Counted from the first letter of the stretch, positions 23,138 through 35,562 are shown. The stretch: 64,000 nt of DNA from Eonycteris spelaea (GCA_003508835.1 PUFA01000021.1:8844501-8908500); one strand, 5' to 3'. Made by a program: numbers and translations. Notes: generated from the sequence alone by a model not told the origin.

Positions 23138-24884
23138 GAGACGTCTTAGCACGGGTGTTGTAACTGCATTCCCTGACTCCAGTTCATTTTCCCATGTGGC
23201 ACAGCATCCAGCTCTAGCTGTTGCAGTTAAAGGAAAACAGGCAGTCTTGAAAATTATCTGCTCATCTAGTCTGTCATTAGCAACAGCTGAGCAGTACTAA
23301 ATCCTGGAAGTCACTAGGAAATTGCCTAGATTTTCTATACACTATCTAGATGTCTACACTATGACCCTACTAGGCAAAGTATATAGTGAGAGGTATTAGA
23401 GCATCTTAAAAATTCATATTAAATGAGTAATGATTTAATAACTTTCTCTTCAAGTGCCAACAGCAAGAAATTGTACTTTTATGGGAACCTTGATTTATTG
23501 GTACTGAAGATTGCCTCAGCATAGCTAGTTTGCCTCATAATTTGTGGGAAAGAAATAAGATTTAAAAAAAAAAAAAGTGAAGGGAAAAAAATGATCTGAG
23601 AAAAACTGGCAACAGGGCTTGTGCAATATTGATTGTAATTGAGAAGAGGCCCTCTCTGCCGAATCCAGGCCACGTTTTTTCATCATGTGCACTAATAAGC
23701 CTAGCGTGCCCCATGCTGTCTGACGTGTGAGCACTGCTTTTAGTCAAATGGATCTGACGAGTAGTGAATGTTAAAATAATATTCTCAGTAATTATAAACG
23801 TAAGAATATACGATGGTAAAAATAATAATGCAACGCCTACAAACACCATAAATTCTAAACGGTGTTGGATCATTTTCTTCCCAACTTGGACTTGGTGAGA
23901 TGGTTCAAGGAGAGGAATATAAATGTATATAAATACAATCAAATATTAAAACATTTTATCATCTCACATGTCGGCAAGGACGAGAATGTTCCAGAGCATC
24001 AAAATACTCATTCTATGACCTAAACGCAGTAAAAAAAGATGAAGAACCAGACGACTGGCCAGAGCTATCTATCCCCAGGAGATCAGTTTGTAGCAGTTCG
24101 ATCAAGGATTTGGTTTGAAAAAGATGACAAGTTTTACTTACGCATTCATAGTTCTGTGTAGCAATATTGTTTCCTAGTCAAAATGTGCTGAATTTTGTTC
24201 TTTGGGGGAAGCAAATAGTTCACTTTTTTGCTGTACAGAAAAATTGTTTTAATAAATATTAATACTATGTCTAGATAGGGCTTATATGACCAAGAATATG
24301 TAATTGCTTTTGTTACCGATAAATCAAGGTTAACAGTTAGACAGTCTGGGGCAATTGCTTAGATTTCTCATGTTCCATTTGAAAAAGTGAAGTTATTAAA
24401 TTATAACCCATTTGTTATGAGTTTATAAAGCACTAAAGTTTTGGTGGCACATCCTATGTATTTCAAACATGAAAGGCAAGATTTTTTACTCAGCCTCTTT
24501 TAAGAGCAGCATAGATGACTAAGGTTCTAAGAAGTTATGGCTTTTGCAATCATTTCTGCAGAACTTTGGGGCTAGAAGAAGCCAAAGATCATCTGACCAG
24601 CATACACAAGTTCAAGGTGGCCCCAAAGAGCGAGAACTCTCCAGTGCTGTCCATTTCCTGCTGGTTCAATGCCCATGTTATTTCTTAATTATCTTTCCTC
24701 TAATAGACTCACAGTGTTTCTCTAACTGAAGATTTTAAGACTTCCTAAAGGTGTCCATTCTATTTGGGGGCACGTTTAACTACAAAAAAGCCCCTATTTT
24801 TTATACATTAAGCTCAAATGTTTACCTTCCAGAAATTATCATTGTCAACACGGTCCTAGACTACCCCATAGGGCCACATTAAAA

Positions 24885-24885
<1 letters not shown>
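23138..24885. other. Unique AT-rich non-coding DNA
   Basis: Contains an A-run near 23565. The 126-codon minus ORF (23942-23562) is hydrophobic only because it crosses AT-rich sequence. No repeat family recognised with confidence. Confidence 0.5.

Positions 24886-24916
<31 letters not shown>
24886..24916. repeat. (TG)n microsatellite
   Basis: About 15 uninterrupted TG units. Confidence 0.98.
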
Positions 24917-24920
<4 letters not shown>

Positions 24921-25214
24921 ACTCGCTTCTCAGAGACAACCCTTGCAATACCTATAGGCGGCTATCCAACTGTCATCGTCCCTGCCCCTACTCCTTACCT
25001 TAAGTGTTTTCTCAATGGGCTAAATGACTCCATTTCTTCATATAACTTAGCATTGAATTTCCTCTCTAGCTCAAGTTAACTTTGATAATGGGCTATTCCT
25101 CTGTTCTCAATATACTCCTCTTTATCCATTTGAAGTCGTGACATCTAGAATGGCAGCAATAACCTCTGTCATTTGCTCTAATAAACAAAAATGTTATTCC
25201 TCTTTCCTTCATAT
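24917..25214. other. Unique non-coding DNA
   Basis: Nothing recognised. Confidence 0.5.
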
Positions 25215-25472
25215 TTTTAATTCAATGAAGTTTTATTGGGCAGCTACTATGCGCCGGACGCGGTGCTGGGTGTTGGAGGTACAACAACAAACCACAAGAC
25301 AGAGCCACTGCTGTAGTGAGACTACTTTAAATGAAGCGTGTACTAATAGACATAAATTACTGCATGTGACCAGCAAAATGAAGACAAAGAATTTGGGTGC
25401 TTTAAACAGGAATAACAAAGAGGGATGTGATTTAGATTTTGAAGTCAAGGGAAACTTCCCTAAAGAACATTG
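25215..25472 (-). mobile_element. L2 LINE fragment
   Basis: Reverse complement of the L2 3' region: 'cagctactatgcgcc' and 'gtgctgggtgttggaggtac', then a long region collinear with the L2 3'UTR/ORF end down to 'agtcaagggaaacttccc'. It is diverged. The overlapping 111-codon plus ORF (25138-25473) is therefore a chance frame on repeat DNA. Confidence 0.75.
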
Positions 25473-26317
25473 AATCTGACACCAGAAAAATGAATGAGGT
25501 TCTTGTTGTTACTGTGTCAATTAATAAACTGCATGGACAAATTAATTTTGAAAGCAGCTATATCAACATGTAGATTCATTTTGACCTATTTGCATATTAT
25601 ACATTTAATCATTCTTTGAAAAATATTTATCTAATACCTATTACCTTAAAATAAATAAATGTAAACATACACACACACACACACACACACACATATAACA
25701 TGCATGCTAAGTTCATATAGGACTCCTTCTGCCGGATAAGTGTAATTCCTATTCTCAACTTTTTAAACAATACCTCAGATGAACAGGGCAGTGGAAGCTA
25801 CTCATTCACTTAACAAGCCTTTCCAGGAATCATGCCTGCAGTGGAAGTCCTCTTATTGGCTGCTAGTTCTCAAAATCTACAGTACTGCAAATTGCATTAA
25901 CATTTTCTCTCTTTTTAATCTTCTCCCATTCATTCCTTCCTTGATTGATTCTGCTTTTCATCCTGGACCTCTAGAACCCAAAGCATTTTCGTGTAAATGA
26001 GGATGCTTTCACTTCCAGGCAGGGAATTGCAAAGTGGACCTCCTAGGGTAGATCAGAGAGAAAGAGTAACCCCTTCCTCTGGGCTGTCACAGTCCCATGG
26101 GGCATGGCCAACCCACTAACTGATTCTATTTCAACCCTTGCTGGACACCTTTCTTTTGCCACCCTTGTGCTCTGCTCCTATCCAAAGGAGTGCCATTCCT
26201 TTTCCTTATAATACCTCAAAAATCGCAAAAAATGATTTAGCATTTTCATTTGCAAGCTTTCTGGACAGCAGTCTGAAACACTGGCTTTGTCCCTTACTTT
26301 CCTTTTTGTCCCCTCAG
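25473..26317. other. Unique DNA with an AC microsatellite
   Basis: The AC run at 25669-25692 is listed separately. Otherwise nothing recognised. Confidence 0.5.
25669..25692. repeat. (AC)n microsatellite
   Basis: Twelve uninterrupted AC units. Confidence 0.97.
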
Positions 26318-26497
26318 AACTGGCCATTCAACCTTTCTGGGCCCGACTTTTATCAGATGTAAAATACAGATATTAATGAATATTTACTTGCAAAGAATTT
26401 AAGTAATTATTATATGAGATGATTCACATCAAGAACTTAGCACAATGCCTGGAACTTTGTAAGTACCCGATAAATCATAGCTATTATTACTTCTGGT
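26318..26497 (+). mobile_element. MIR SINE
   Basis: MIR core and tail: 'cattcaacctttctggg', 'atcagatgtaaaatacagat', 'cacaatgcctggaactt' and the final 'gataaatcatagctattatt'. Confidence 0.85.
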
Positions 26498-26745
26498 CCT
26501 TCGAAGACAACGGTCTGAGCCAAGAAAGTACAACAGCCAAAGTTTCATTTTCATGTGTTCATACATCTTAAATTTTAATCTCAAAATACCAGTGAAGGTT
26601 CTTCGTGTTCAAACTACAAATAAAACAGAAAGAAAATAGTCTGTGAGAGTTGCAATTTCGTAACTCGCTTGTCATCTAGGAATATAACGCGATTATATTA
26701 GGTGTGTTCAAACAATAAGTCCATCCCTTCTGTGATTATTCTCTT

Positions 26746-26764
26746 CTTATTTATTTATTTATTT
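26746..26764. repeat. (TTTA)n short tandem repeat
   Basis: Four to five TTTA units. Confidence 0.9.
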
Positions 26765-26797
26765 GCAAGAGAAAATAACCAAATTTAACACATACAT

Positions 26798-27274
26798 GTG
26801 TGTGGAAACCCCACATACGTGATACAGTCAGAGACCCCTATGCAGGAGAGGTTCAGAGATGGAAGGCAGGTTGCGGTGTGTAAGACATCCTCAGCTGGGG
26901 ATGAGATAGCGCACCTTGAGGGCTTCAGAGCATCATTGCAGGATGATAAGAAGAGCAGATGTTCAGTAGACAGAAGTTTGCCCTGCTCTATAGATATGTC
27001 AAAAGAAGTTATCTCTGATAATCTCCTATTATTGACAGAGCCCTGGTTCAAGTTCTTCAAGGAAGTTAAAAGGAGGGGACAGAAGTTTCTCTCGAGACTG
27101 AAGATAAAATTGCCTTTAGCTCATAGTAACTGCTTGTCACTGAGGCATATCTTGGGGTGGCTCATTACAAACCCCTCCACAGTTCCCTCTTCTGAAACCT
27201 CCCTGGAAATTGCACTTGCCAGAAGTGTGGTTGATAGATGGCTCTCATTCTCATTAAACCAGTCTCAGTCTTGA
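26798..27274 (+). other. Longest open frame in the window (158 codons), unrecognised
   Basis: Opens at ATG 26798 and stops at 27274. The product is basic and has no recognisable domain, signal peptide or clear membrane segment. On the opposite strand, 27060-26785 is also open for 91 codons, so a low local stop density rather than selection may explain both. No splice signals or poly(A) site are obvious. An uncharacterised LTR or ERV remnant, or chance, are the likeliest explanations. I do not call it a gene. Confidence 0.3.
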
Positions 27275-27377
27275 GAAAAGTTCAGTTCGGTTCAACAGTT
27301 GCATCTCATTTCAGGAGGCGGCGATCATTCGCTTCTAAAGTGAATTTACAAAGCCACCTTTAGTTTTTAGGGTCCTC

Positions 27378-27714
27378 GTAGTCTGTTCAGGCCCTTAGAA
27401 CAAAAATATAATAGACTGTGTAGCTTATAAGTGACAGAAATTTATTTCTCACAGTTTTGGAAGCTGGGAAGTCCAAGATCAAGGTACTGGCAGATCTTAT
27501 GTTTGGTGATGATTCACTTCCTGGTTCTTCTCACTGTGTCCCCACATGACGGAAGGGGCAAGGGGCCTCTCTCATGCCTCCTTCCCAGGGACATTGACTC
27601 TCTTCATGAGGGCTCTAGCTTCATGACTTAATCACGTCCCAAAGATCCCCGTCGCATTGGGGATTAGATTTCAAAATACGAATTTTGGAAGACATAAACA
27701 TTTAGTCTATGGCA
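27378..27714 (-). mobile_element. MaLR LTR (MST/MLT1 type)
   Basis: Read on the minus strand it starts 'tgccatagactaaatgttta' and passes through 'gaattt', 'atgacttaat'-type and 'ccttgatcttggacttccc' segments. It then shows 'ctgtgagaaataaatttctg' with its poly(A) signal (plus coordinate about 27440) and ends near 27378. About 337 bp, typical for this group. No internal sequence adjoins it, so it is a solo LTR. Confidence 0.92.
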
Positions 27715-28714
27715 AGGGTTTTAGTTTCATTGGCACCATTTTTAAAGGTTGTACTGATCTTGGGACTATAACCTTGCTTCTTATTTCCATCTGTTTTGGG
27801 GCTGCTTACTCAGAATTTGAGTTTTAGGAGTTGCCCAACCCGCTGGAGCCCTTTTCCCAATCAATTCTCAAGCGTGCAGCTTATCCATTTCCTTAAATCC
27901 ACTAAATTCCCTAAATTCCACTCCTACCAAGCTTTTTCTTCCTAAGCTAACAAAATATATCCAAAACAATATATGCACATTCTTCAAGGTTCCACTAACC
28001 TCCTCCTCCGCAATTCAATCCTCTTATTCATCAATTTGAAGCCATAGGAACAATTCTATTTATTTCTTCTATCTTTGGGAAAATCAACTTATAAGACAAG
28101 CTGGTCAAGAATGTTTGGACATTCTACTTTGAGCTCAATGATACTCCAGCAGATGGTCATGAGATTAAATTCCCAAAGAATTCTCCTCTGGCTCAAGTAA
28201 CTAAACTAGATCTTTGTCTGAAAAACAGCCCGCATTTCCTCCATCTGGGCAAGCTACCTATAATATGCTCAATAAAAATAATTTTATTACTGTCTTCTTT
28301 TTCCCCCTGCCACGGCTAAACTTTCTGACATGCTTCCATTCTGGGTATAGATTTCCAAGCAGGTAAGTGCGCATGTATACATATATTTAATTGTCTTAGA
28401 CATGACTCTTTTAGCAGAAGATGAAGAAAACCCAATTTGAACTAGGTTAGAGATACAAAGAACCTAATTGGTTTTGTTAAACAAACATCAGTGCAAGGAT
28501 GCATAGAATTATGAACTCAAATGCCCTTAGAACTCTCTTTGGGTTTTATCTCTTCCTCTTTTATCAGTGCTGGGATTCTGTAGTGAATTCTGTGACATGC
28601 TATCTCCAAGACCAAAATACTAATCCCCCTACCAGATGCCCTTAACTGTCAGCCATTGCCCAAGTTCATGCCCACTTTTCAGGTCGGCCCACATCCAGCG
28701 ACTGGTTGTCAGTT
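27715..28714. other. Unique non-coding DNA
   Basis: One kilobase with no recognised repeat or ORF. Confidence 0.5.
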
Positions 28715-28936
28715 AGGGGTTAGGAGAAAGGGGTGAATGGTTAAAGTACAAATTAGTACTTGATAGATTGTCATGGGATGGGGAGCATGGCAGAGGGAAT
28801 GCAGTTAGCATAATATGATGGCTAGGTGAGGGCCAGGGGAGGGAGGAAACAATTGGGGGATAGTTTTATGAACTATATAAATGTCTAACCAATATATTGT
28901 ATACTAGAAGCTAATAATAATTTAAAAAAAAAAAAA
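28715..28936 (+). mobile_element. L1 3' end with poly(A) tail
   Basis: 'ggtgagggccaggggaggga', then 'tgtctaaccaatatattgta' and an A run at 28924-28936 look like the 3' terminus of a severely 5'-truncated mammalian L1. The A-tail is intact enough to suggest a relatively younger insertion than the other L1 pieces. Subfamily unknown. Confidence 0.6.
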
Positions 28937-29612
28937 AGGCTAACTAAGCTTAAAAAAACAACCACAACTTGACTCCAAACAGGAGCTGAGCTTCCTTTTG
29001 CTTGCCCAGGGCACATGTCATTTGCCAGTTTTTCTACAGAATTGCATTTGAAAGGCTTTGCTCTGTTTGGAAGAATGGCAGATCTATTGATTTAATAACT
29101 TGTTCCTTAGAGTGGCCAAGAGTTAGTCCCCAGGCGGTGTGAAGTAGGTAAGGACAAGTTTCTTATTATGCTCATTGAACCATAACAATTAAAGTGAAGT
29201 AAGGAACAAGTTCTTGTCAGAGTTTTTTCTTCCCTCTTGTGTTTATTGGTTTAATCCTCAAATTACAACAGATAATTATACCAGGAATTTTAACCTTTTG
29301 GGATTACAGATTCCTTTGGGAATGGTGGCAGATTGGAAATCATATTGCAGAAAAATTTCTATATTTACATGCTTATAAAAGCTATCTAAATTTTGGAGGA
29401 TTTAGAGAAATCCTAAAGAAATCAGTCCGTAGAGCCTTAAGAATCTAATGAGTTCATGTTAAGTACTTCTAATTGAGTAAATGAAGCTCAAATTCCTCTC
29501 CTGTGTCCAGTAAAACACCAGAAATGAGAGGCCCAGGAAGCCCTGCACATTCTCTTCCTGTCTCCTTAGCCTCTCAGAATGGACCCTGGGAAGTGTCAGC
29601 CCGATCATCAAA
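28937..29612. other. Unique non-coding DNA
   Basis: Nothing recognised. A 69-codon plus ORF (29239-29448) has no identifiable features. Confidence 0.5.
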
Positions 29613-30166
29613 TGGAAAGTGGAAAGACAACATACAGAATGGGAGAAAAGTTTTGCAAGCTACACATCTGATAAGGAGTTAATATCCAAAATATATAAGG
29701 AACTCATAGCAAAACAAACAAACAAAAAACCAAAAAAACTAACCCAAATAATCCAGTTAAAAATGAACAAAGAACATGAACAGACATTTTTCCAAAGAAA
29801 ACATATGAAATATGAATGGCCAACAGGTACATGAAAAAGTTCTCTATATCACTAATTATCAGAGGAATGCAAATCAAAGCCACAATGAGGTATCACCTCA
29901 CACCCGTCAGAATAGCTGTTATCAGACAAAGAGATAAAAGTTCTGGTGAGAATGTGGAGAAAAGAGAAGAATAGAAATTGGTAAGGCACTATGAAAAGGT
30001 TTCATCACAAGGAAAAAGGTATAACGAAGTGAGGTGATGAATGTTAACTAAATTTATCGTGCTAATCATTTTACGATATATACATATATTAAACCATTAC
30101 TTGGTGTACCTTAAAATTATACAATGTTATATGTCAATTAAATCTCAGTAAACCTGGAAAAAACTA
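29613..30166 (+). mobile_element. L1 LINE 3' part with internal deletion
   Basis: 29613-29955 matches the C-terminal region of L1 ORF2. The open stretch 29619-29834 reads like the conserved 'Thr-Glu-Trp-Glu-Lys...Tyr-Thr-Ser-Asp-Lys' part. At about 29960 it skips the last ORF2 codons and joins the L1 3'UTR (29990-30166), which ends in 'gtcaattaaatctcagtaaa'. A few hundred bases are missing. Confidence 0.87.
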
Positions 30167-30627
30167 AAATTTTAAAGTGTGCAAAGCTCTAGTGCAGCTC
30201 CTGACAGCCTCCTCCCTCCCAGCTCCAGGCCCGAGGGCACTGGCATCTGTGGACTGGCGCAGTCCATAAAGCGTTTCCTTGTGCCTGCTACCCTTCTGCA
30301 CTGGGGCAGCACTGAGACGGTCATGTGACATTTTTGTTCATTGTCGTAGACACAATTTGCTACTAATTACTCTTCGGAATGTGTTTGATTTGACCAAGGA
30401 AGTTTTATTTCTGTCTTTCCCTCTTGATTACTCACCACAGCTCACATCCATTCAATATTTTTGAAATGCAAACCACCTTTCCTCCAAATAAGGGTCATAC
30501 TGGATTCTACTTTCTAGTAGCAGAAATGGCACAATGAGGATTTTCATGCATGGTATGGTCTAGTCTTATACTTTGTAACAGATTTTGTCAGCTATGAGAG
30601 TGCCAAGGGTCTGGATCTGAATCTTTC
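30167..30627. other. Unique non-coding DNA
   Basis: Nothing recognised. Confidence 0.5.
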
Positions 30628-30705
30628 ACGCATGCCACAAACATTTCCAAAACACCTACGATGTACCAAGCATTGGAAATCCCAGCAGAATAAGCAATGT
30701 CATCC
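30628..30705 (-). mobile_element. L2 LINE 3'-end fragment
   Basis: 'acaaacatttccaaaacacc' with 'acgatgtaccaagcattgg' is the reverse complement of the L2 tail. Confidence 0.68.
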
Positions 30706-32639
30706 ATCTTGGAAAGGCTACCACCGAGGCAATGTGATCAAGATGGATAGACAAGACCCAGAAACTTGCTGGTAAGACACTCTCAAGAATAGATAACGCC
30801 CTGACCATGTGTCTGTTGGGGCCTTAAGGCCTTAAGGTTTGACTTACGTAATAATATCTTCATATTAACATGAAGACTAATCTTGGATGATTTAAAGAGA
30901 TCGGCTGAAGGCAAGAGAGTAACCCAAATGTCCTCCGAGGTCTCTTTGAATCATAATGCTACAAGGCATTGACAGACAAGCCAATTCTCTGAAGGTTTAT
31001 CATGCACCTGGGGGAAGAGGAAGCAGAAGCAGACTATTTTTATTGAAACCACTTGTTTAAGTCACAGAATTAGGACATGGAAGATGTTTGCAGCCTGCTA
31101 ATTTAAGGCCTCCACTTTTGACCGATACTATACACTAAGCTTCAGGGCAGATGAAATGGTAGGAACACAGGATTTCCCTGAACAACCTTATTTTAAACTC
31201 AAATTTCATTCCATCCCTACTTTCCCTGTGTCTTGCCCTCTGGTACCTTTCTTTTTTCAGCTATTTTTTTGTTTGTTTACACATGCCTCCAAATCTGACC
31301 TTCATGTTCTTATTCCCTTGCACAAGGGGTGTCTTCTTTTTTTAACTCAGGATGCTTAGGACTAATGCAACTGGTATGTCTCTTCAACACACCTCACTAC
31401 ACTTCCTTCCCCAAGGCCAGCACTAATAGAAAGGATCCCAGGATACGTCATATCTTCTCTGGCTCTTATGCCCAAATGTTGGTTATAATACACTGGTACA
31501 CTGATGACCAGAATTGATAAAAACACACCGCACTTAACCAGGGAGTGACCTGTCTCTTAACTGGGTATGACTGCATATTCCACCCCATTGGCTGTTTCCT
31601 TTGAAAGTATAATGGTACCAAGTGCCTGTGACCATTTAACCATTCATGTGAAAATGTGAAAATATCTTCAAGGTGAGAAAGTCTTTGAGAACAATGAGCA
31701 GACCTGAATGAAGGACAATCCCAGTGGCTCTTGAGCTAACTTTGGGCCTGGACCACAGGCCCTTCTCAAGACCGAGTTAAGATAGCTCCATGGAGGCATT
31801 GCCAAGTTGGCACTGGAAGGAAAGGAGAGGTTTATCACAGTGCAGCAGCCTCCTGGTGGTTCTTGGTGGGGGTGTTTCTATGTCCTTGAGATGAGTTTCT
31901 ATGCCAATATTCTGTCGTTTAGACTGTTGGTGAATTGCTCCACAAAAGGTCAAGCTATGCACACTTAGGATTATTTTTGACTGTTAGGCCAGTACAACAA
32001 AAGGAACATTTGCTCTGATCTGGGCACATAGTACAAGGGGGAAATGAGGTAAAAGAAGCAGGGTAGCAAGTGAACAGCTAAAACAGCATGGCTAATGACA
32101 GTAACACAATGTTCCAAAAATAATCTACTGGGTTATACTTTGAATAATGACTGTGTCTGGAAAAGAGAATTATGGAGGGCCATAAGCATTTATAGAAATG
32201 ATACCATGCTGAAGAAGAGATGAATAGTTAGATGGGGATTTGGAGGATTATAGCAACAAATAAAGTCAGACAATATTCATTATACTCTGTTAGTTAGGAT
32301 TGCATGTAATTCATTTGTGTTGGTTTTGAATTTGGTACTGCAGCATATGTAACCCGAGGTGCATTTTATGAGAGAAACAAATAAGTAAGATCATTTTCAA
32401 TAGATTTTTTAAAAGTTAATACTCTTCAACTGAAAAGTGCCTATAGGGCTAAGTGAATTTGGATCTTTCTGAAGTGAAATGTTGTTTTTCCAATGAGTGC
32501 GACTACCTTTTATTTTAAGTAAAGAATGTGAGGGTGGAATTTAAGGGTTGTTGATTGACAGGTTAGAGGAAAATAGGACAGGAAGTATGGAAAGGCAGCT
32601 CATGCCTGCAGGGAAGGGGTAAAAAAACATAAGAAGAAA
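30706..32639. other. Unique non-coding DNA
   Basis: About 1.9 kb with no recognised repeat or gene. It contains a 16-bp perfect palindrome at 30822-30837 (CCTTAAGG repeated head-to-tail). Confidence 0.5.
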
Positions 32640-32700
32640 TACAACAATATGCCTTGGATTTGTAGACTGCTTTAGCGTTTACAAAATACTTTTCTCATGG
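32640..32700 (-). mobile_element. Possible MIR end separated from 32870
   Basis: 'gctttagcgtttacaaaata' and 'cttttctcat' resemble the minus-strand start of a MIR/MIR3-type SINE. The expected continuation appears again from about 32850, after an L2-like tail. Confidence 0.42.
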
Positions 32701-32717
32701 GAGGTGGATTTCTTAAA

Positions 32718-32842
32718 ACTAAGAAATTTGTCTTAATTAATCTTTGATTCCTCAATCCTTAACATAACATCTGGCTCATAACAGGAACTCAGTAAGTATT
32801 AACTTCATGAATATGCCAAAGAATAGTTGAATGAAAGAATTT
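32718..32842 (+). mobile_element. L2 LINE 3'-end fragment
   Basis: 'taacataacatctggctcat', 'aacaggaactcagtaagtat' and 'agttgaatgaaag' follow the L2 3' end. Confidence 0.65.
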
Positions 32843-32849
32843 ACTATTT

Positions 32850-33015
32850 TATTTAATTTCTGCTACAATCCTATGAGTTTGGATTTATTTTCTTGATTTA
32901 TATATGAAGAATTCAAAACACATGGAGACCAAATGACTTGTCTAAGATCACATGAGTTAAAATTAGAGCCAGAATTCCTGACCAAGTTTTCTATCCTTGG
33001 CCAAAGTGTTTTTAT
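32850..33015 (-). mobile_element. MIR SINE
   Basis: Reverse-complement MIR: 'acaatcctatgagtttggat', 'aatgacttgtctaagatcac', 'attagagccagaattcctga'. Confidence 0.78.
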
Positions 33016-33149
33016 AATGATAAAGCTCAGATTCTAGGATGAAATAAGGCTGGAACAGATTTCGAAATAAAATTTAGATTGGGTTTAGAGAGGGAAAGAA
33101 AAAAACATGTGCTTTGTTTTATTGTTTAAGGTCAATTGCTATATCAGTC

Positions 33150-33500
33150 AGCAATTGACACATTAATTTTGTGTAACAAAAATAACCTCCCTCAAACTCA
33201 GTGGTAGATGGCAATAAGTGTTTACTTGGGATAATGGGTCTGCAGGTCAATCGACTACAGATGGACTGAGCTAACTTGGGATCAGCTGAGTGGCTTTGCT
33301 TCAAGTTGCAAACTAGGCTGAGCTTGGATCCTCACTAGGTTTTTGGCTCAGAGCTCTCCCAAGTATATTCATTCTTGGCCCTAGACAGAAAAGCCTTTAG
33401 CTACTTGAATGAGTTATTCTCATGACAATGATAGAGAAACCGAAAATGAAACCATTCTTTCAGGTACACATCAAGTCTCTGCTTGCCTCTCCTGCTGACC
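33150..33500 (-). mobile_element. MaLR/ERVL-like LTR fragment
   Basis: Reverse orientation, with 'acctccctcaaactcagtgg' and 'ataatgggtctgcaggtcaa', 'tgagctaacttgggatcagc' and 'ttctcatgacaatgatagag' words that follow an old MLT1-related LTR. Strongly diverged, so the family is tentative. Confidence 0.5.
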
Positions 33501-33504
33501 AATG

Positions 33505-33565
33505 CGGTAGTCAGAATGGACCCCAATGATGCCCATGTCTTCATACCTGGAACTCATGCCAGGCC
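33505..33565 (+). mobile_element. MLT1-like LTR 5' fragment
   Basis: 'ggtagtcagaatggacccc' followed by 'gatgcccatgtcttcatacc' matches the 5' start of an MLT1-type LTR. Truncated. Confidence 0.55.
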
Positions 33566-34631
33566 TGCCGTCGACAGCCCGGGCATTGGTCAAGGAAGGC
33601 CATTCTCCCTAAAATTATGCTCTGCTCAATCTGAAATTTAATACTACAGGACAGTGAAAAAGTGGAGCCAATACTTTAAACTTCCCCAAGAGAACTGAAG
33701 TGGAAGAAAAACACCAGCTGTCCAGAGGAACTGTAGCTAAAATTATTGGGTGGTCAGGAGGCTGTTGGGAAAAACTTTCCAAGAAATGGCCGTCCAGAAA
33801 GGAGAGACATTTAAATAAGTTGTTAAGCCAGAAGTTGTTGAGTAATCTTTGGAAAAAGCAATTATTTTGACCTGGAACTTGAGGGTGTAAAGGCAGAGGA
33901 GGGGACTTGTACATTTCTTTAAGAAACAAAGGACTGTGTGTGAGGTGTAGAAGTTAACATTTGAAGATTCATATGGTGGGTGGAATCGGTTATTCACCTT
34001 TGTATAGTTTGACCCCTTGAGGTTTTCTTATGAAATTATGAATGTATGTGAGTATTTTATAAGGTGGATTCTAAGTATTCAAGGCCGAAAACTCAGGAAC
34101 AGCATGTAGTACATGGCTGTGGTCCCAAGATTTATAAAGGAGGATCTTCTCTTTTCTCTTAGATGGTGGTGGCATAAATTATCATGATAGTGTCTCCCAG
34201 GGACTCAGGGACATGCTGAAAATGGGTCCTTTAAGGGTTTTAGAGAGAGGACTATTTGGGGCCTCCTTCTATGTTCTGTCGGACTGGTAAAGGGAGTTGA
34301 CTAGCAACCAATGAAAAGGAGCCAGGTCCAGTTTCTTTAAGGAAATGGAGTTAGTCTTCTCTGGGAAAACCTTGTTAGGAGACAACAGCTTGCTATGGAT
34401 TTGTGGCAGATATCCTAGGTACAGCTCCGTGCTGGGCCACTCACTTCTAACGGGTTTACAAGACCTGGGGAAATTCAAGATAAAGCAGCCTATCCCAAGA
34501 CGTGTCCTCTTTATGCATTGGGAAGATCTGTGTCCATTTCCACCTCTGGGAAAAATGAGCTCCTGTTTCCGAGAAGCCATCTTTTCTGGTGTGGATCTGA
34601 AGAGCAACGGGGAAGGGTCTCAGATCCTGAA
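33566..34631. other. Unique DNA with moderate-length ORFs
   Basis: ORFs of 104 (minus, 33929-33615), 106 (plus, 34345-34665) and 112 codons (minus, 34607-34269) overlap each other in different frames and strands. None has a recognisable domain, and the plus ORF ends inside a MIR. I see no gene. Confidence 0.45.
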
Positions 34632-34780
34632 TGGGCATGAAGTCCAGCTCTTCCCCATCCTGTGAGATATGGGGTAAAACACTTCATCTCACTAAACCTG
34701 ACATTATTAATCCACAAATAGAGACTATAATTGTGGCCCCTTCACAGGCTGAGAACCCTTTTGAGAATCAAATAGGAGCT
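34632..34780 (+). mobile_element. MIR SINE
   Basis: 'gtccagctcttccccatcct', 'gtaaaacacttcatctcact', 'aatccacaaatagagactat' and 'ccttttgagaatcaaatagg' follow the MIR core in order. Confidence 0.7.
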
Positions 34781-35562
34781 GTGGTTATGACGACGTAGGG
34801 TCCAGCAGAATGTAAACAGCTAAATCACAGGAGAAGAGGTTTAAGGTTGACATAAAAAGGAGCTTTCCAGAAGAAAGAGTTACAAATCTTATGGTGAAAA
34901 ATTTATGGACACTCCTTCCATGAAGGCCTTTGAAAATGATCCCAACTATAAAATTATGATGGCTGTTTCTGGCCATTCAAGAATTTATATAGTCAGATGA
35001 TTGTCATCACCTCAAAGTTACCACCATGGGAATTTCTACACTGATTCTGATGATATTGTTTTTGGGCAAACTCTCTTTGGCACCTCATCACAAAATAGCC
35101 TTCAGAGAATGTAGTGCACCCCTGTGACATCCCTTTATAGTTGTCAGGAGGACTGATGTACCTTAAGTACAACCAAAATTCATTCAGAGCCAGTGAAGAG
35201 AGGTGACTATGCAACGAGAAAAGGAATCCTGCATGTCTCAAACACTTGTGCTGACAGTTGCATCCATGAATTCCAGATCATATGAATAGATTAGAGATAA
35301 AAATAACTTTATTATGAATAGTTTAATACAATTTCAAATCCATTTCTTCATGACTTAAGTGTAATCGTTTAAATCCATGTGTGTATGACAAAGACAGGAG
35401 GAAGTCGTTTTGATATGAGTATGAAGTTGTGTGTGTCGGGATGTCATCGTTCTACATCCATTGTCCTTGCGAAGCAATGAGCAGCCCTGCTGCTGAGGGG
35501 CCCGCTGGGGGCTCATTAATTAGAACATGCAGAGAAGCAACTAGGGGAAGGGGACATTTGGA

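Noticed and set aside
24885..25079. ORF starting with Cys-Val repeats
   Set aside because: Its start lies in the TG microsatellite; no domain follows.
33615..34665. Cluster of 104-112 codon ORFs as an exon
   Set aside because: The ORFs are in conflicting frames and strands and end inside a MIR; no splice or coding signature.
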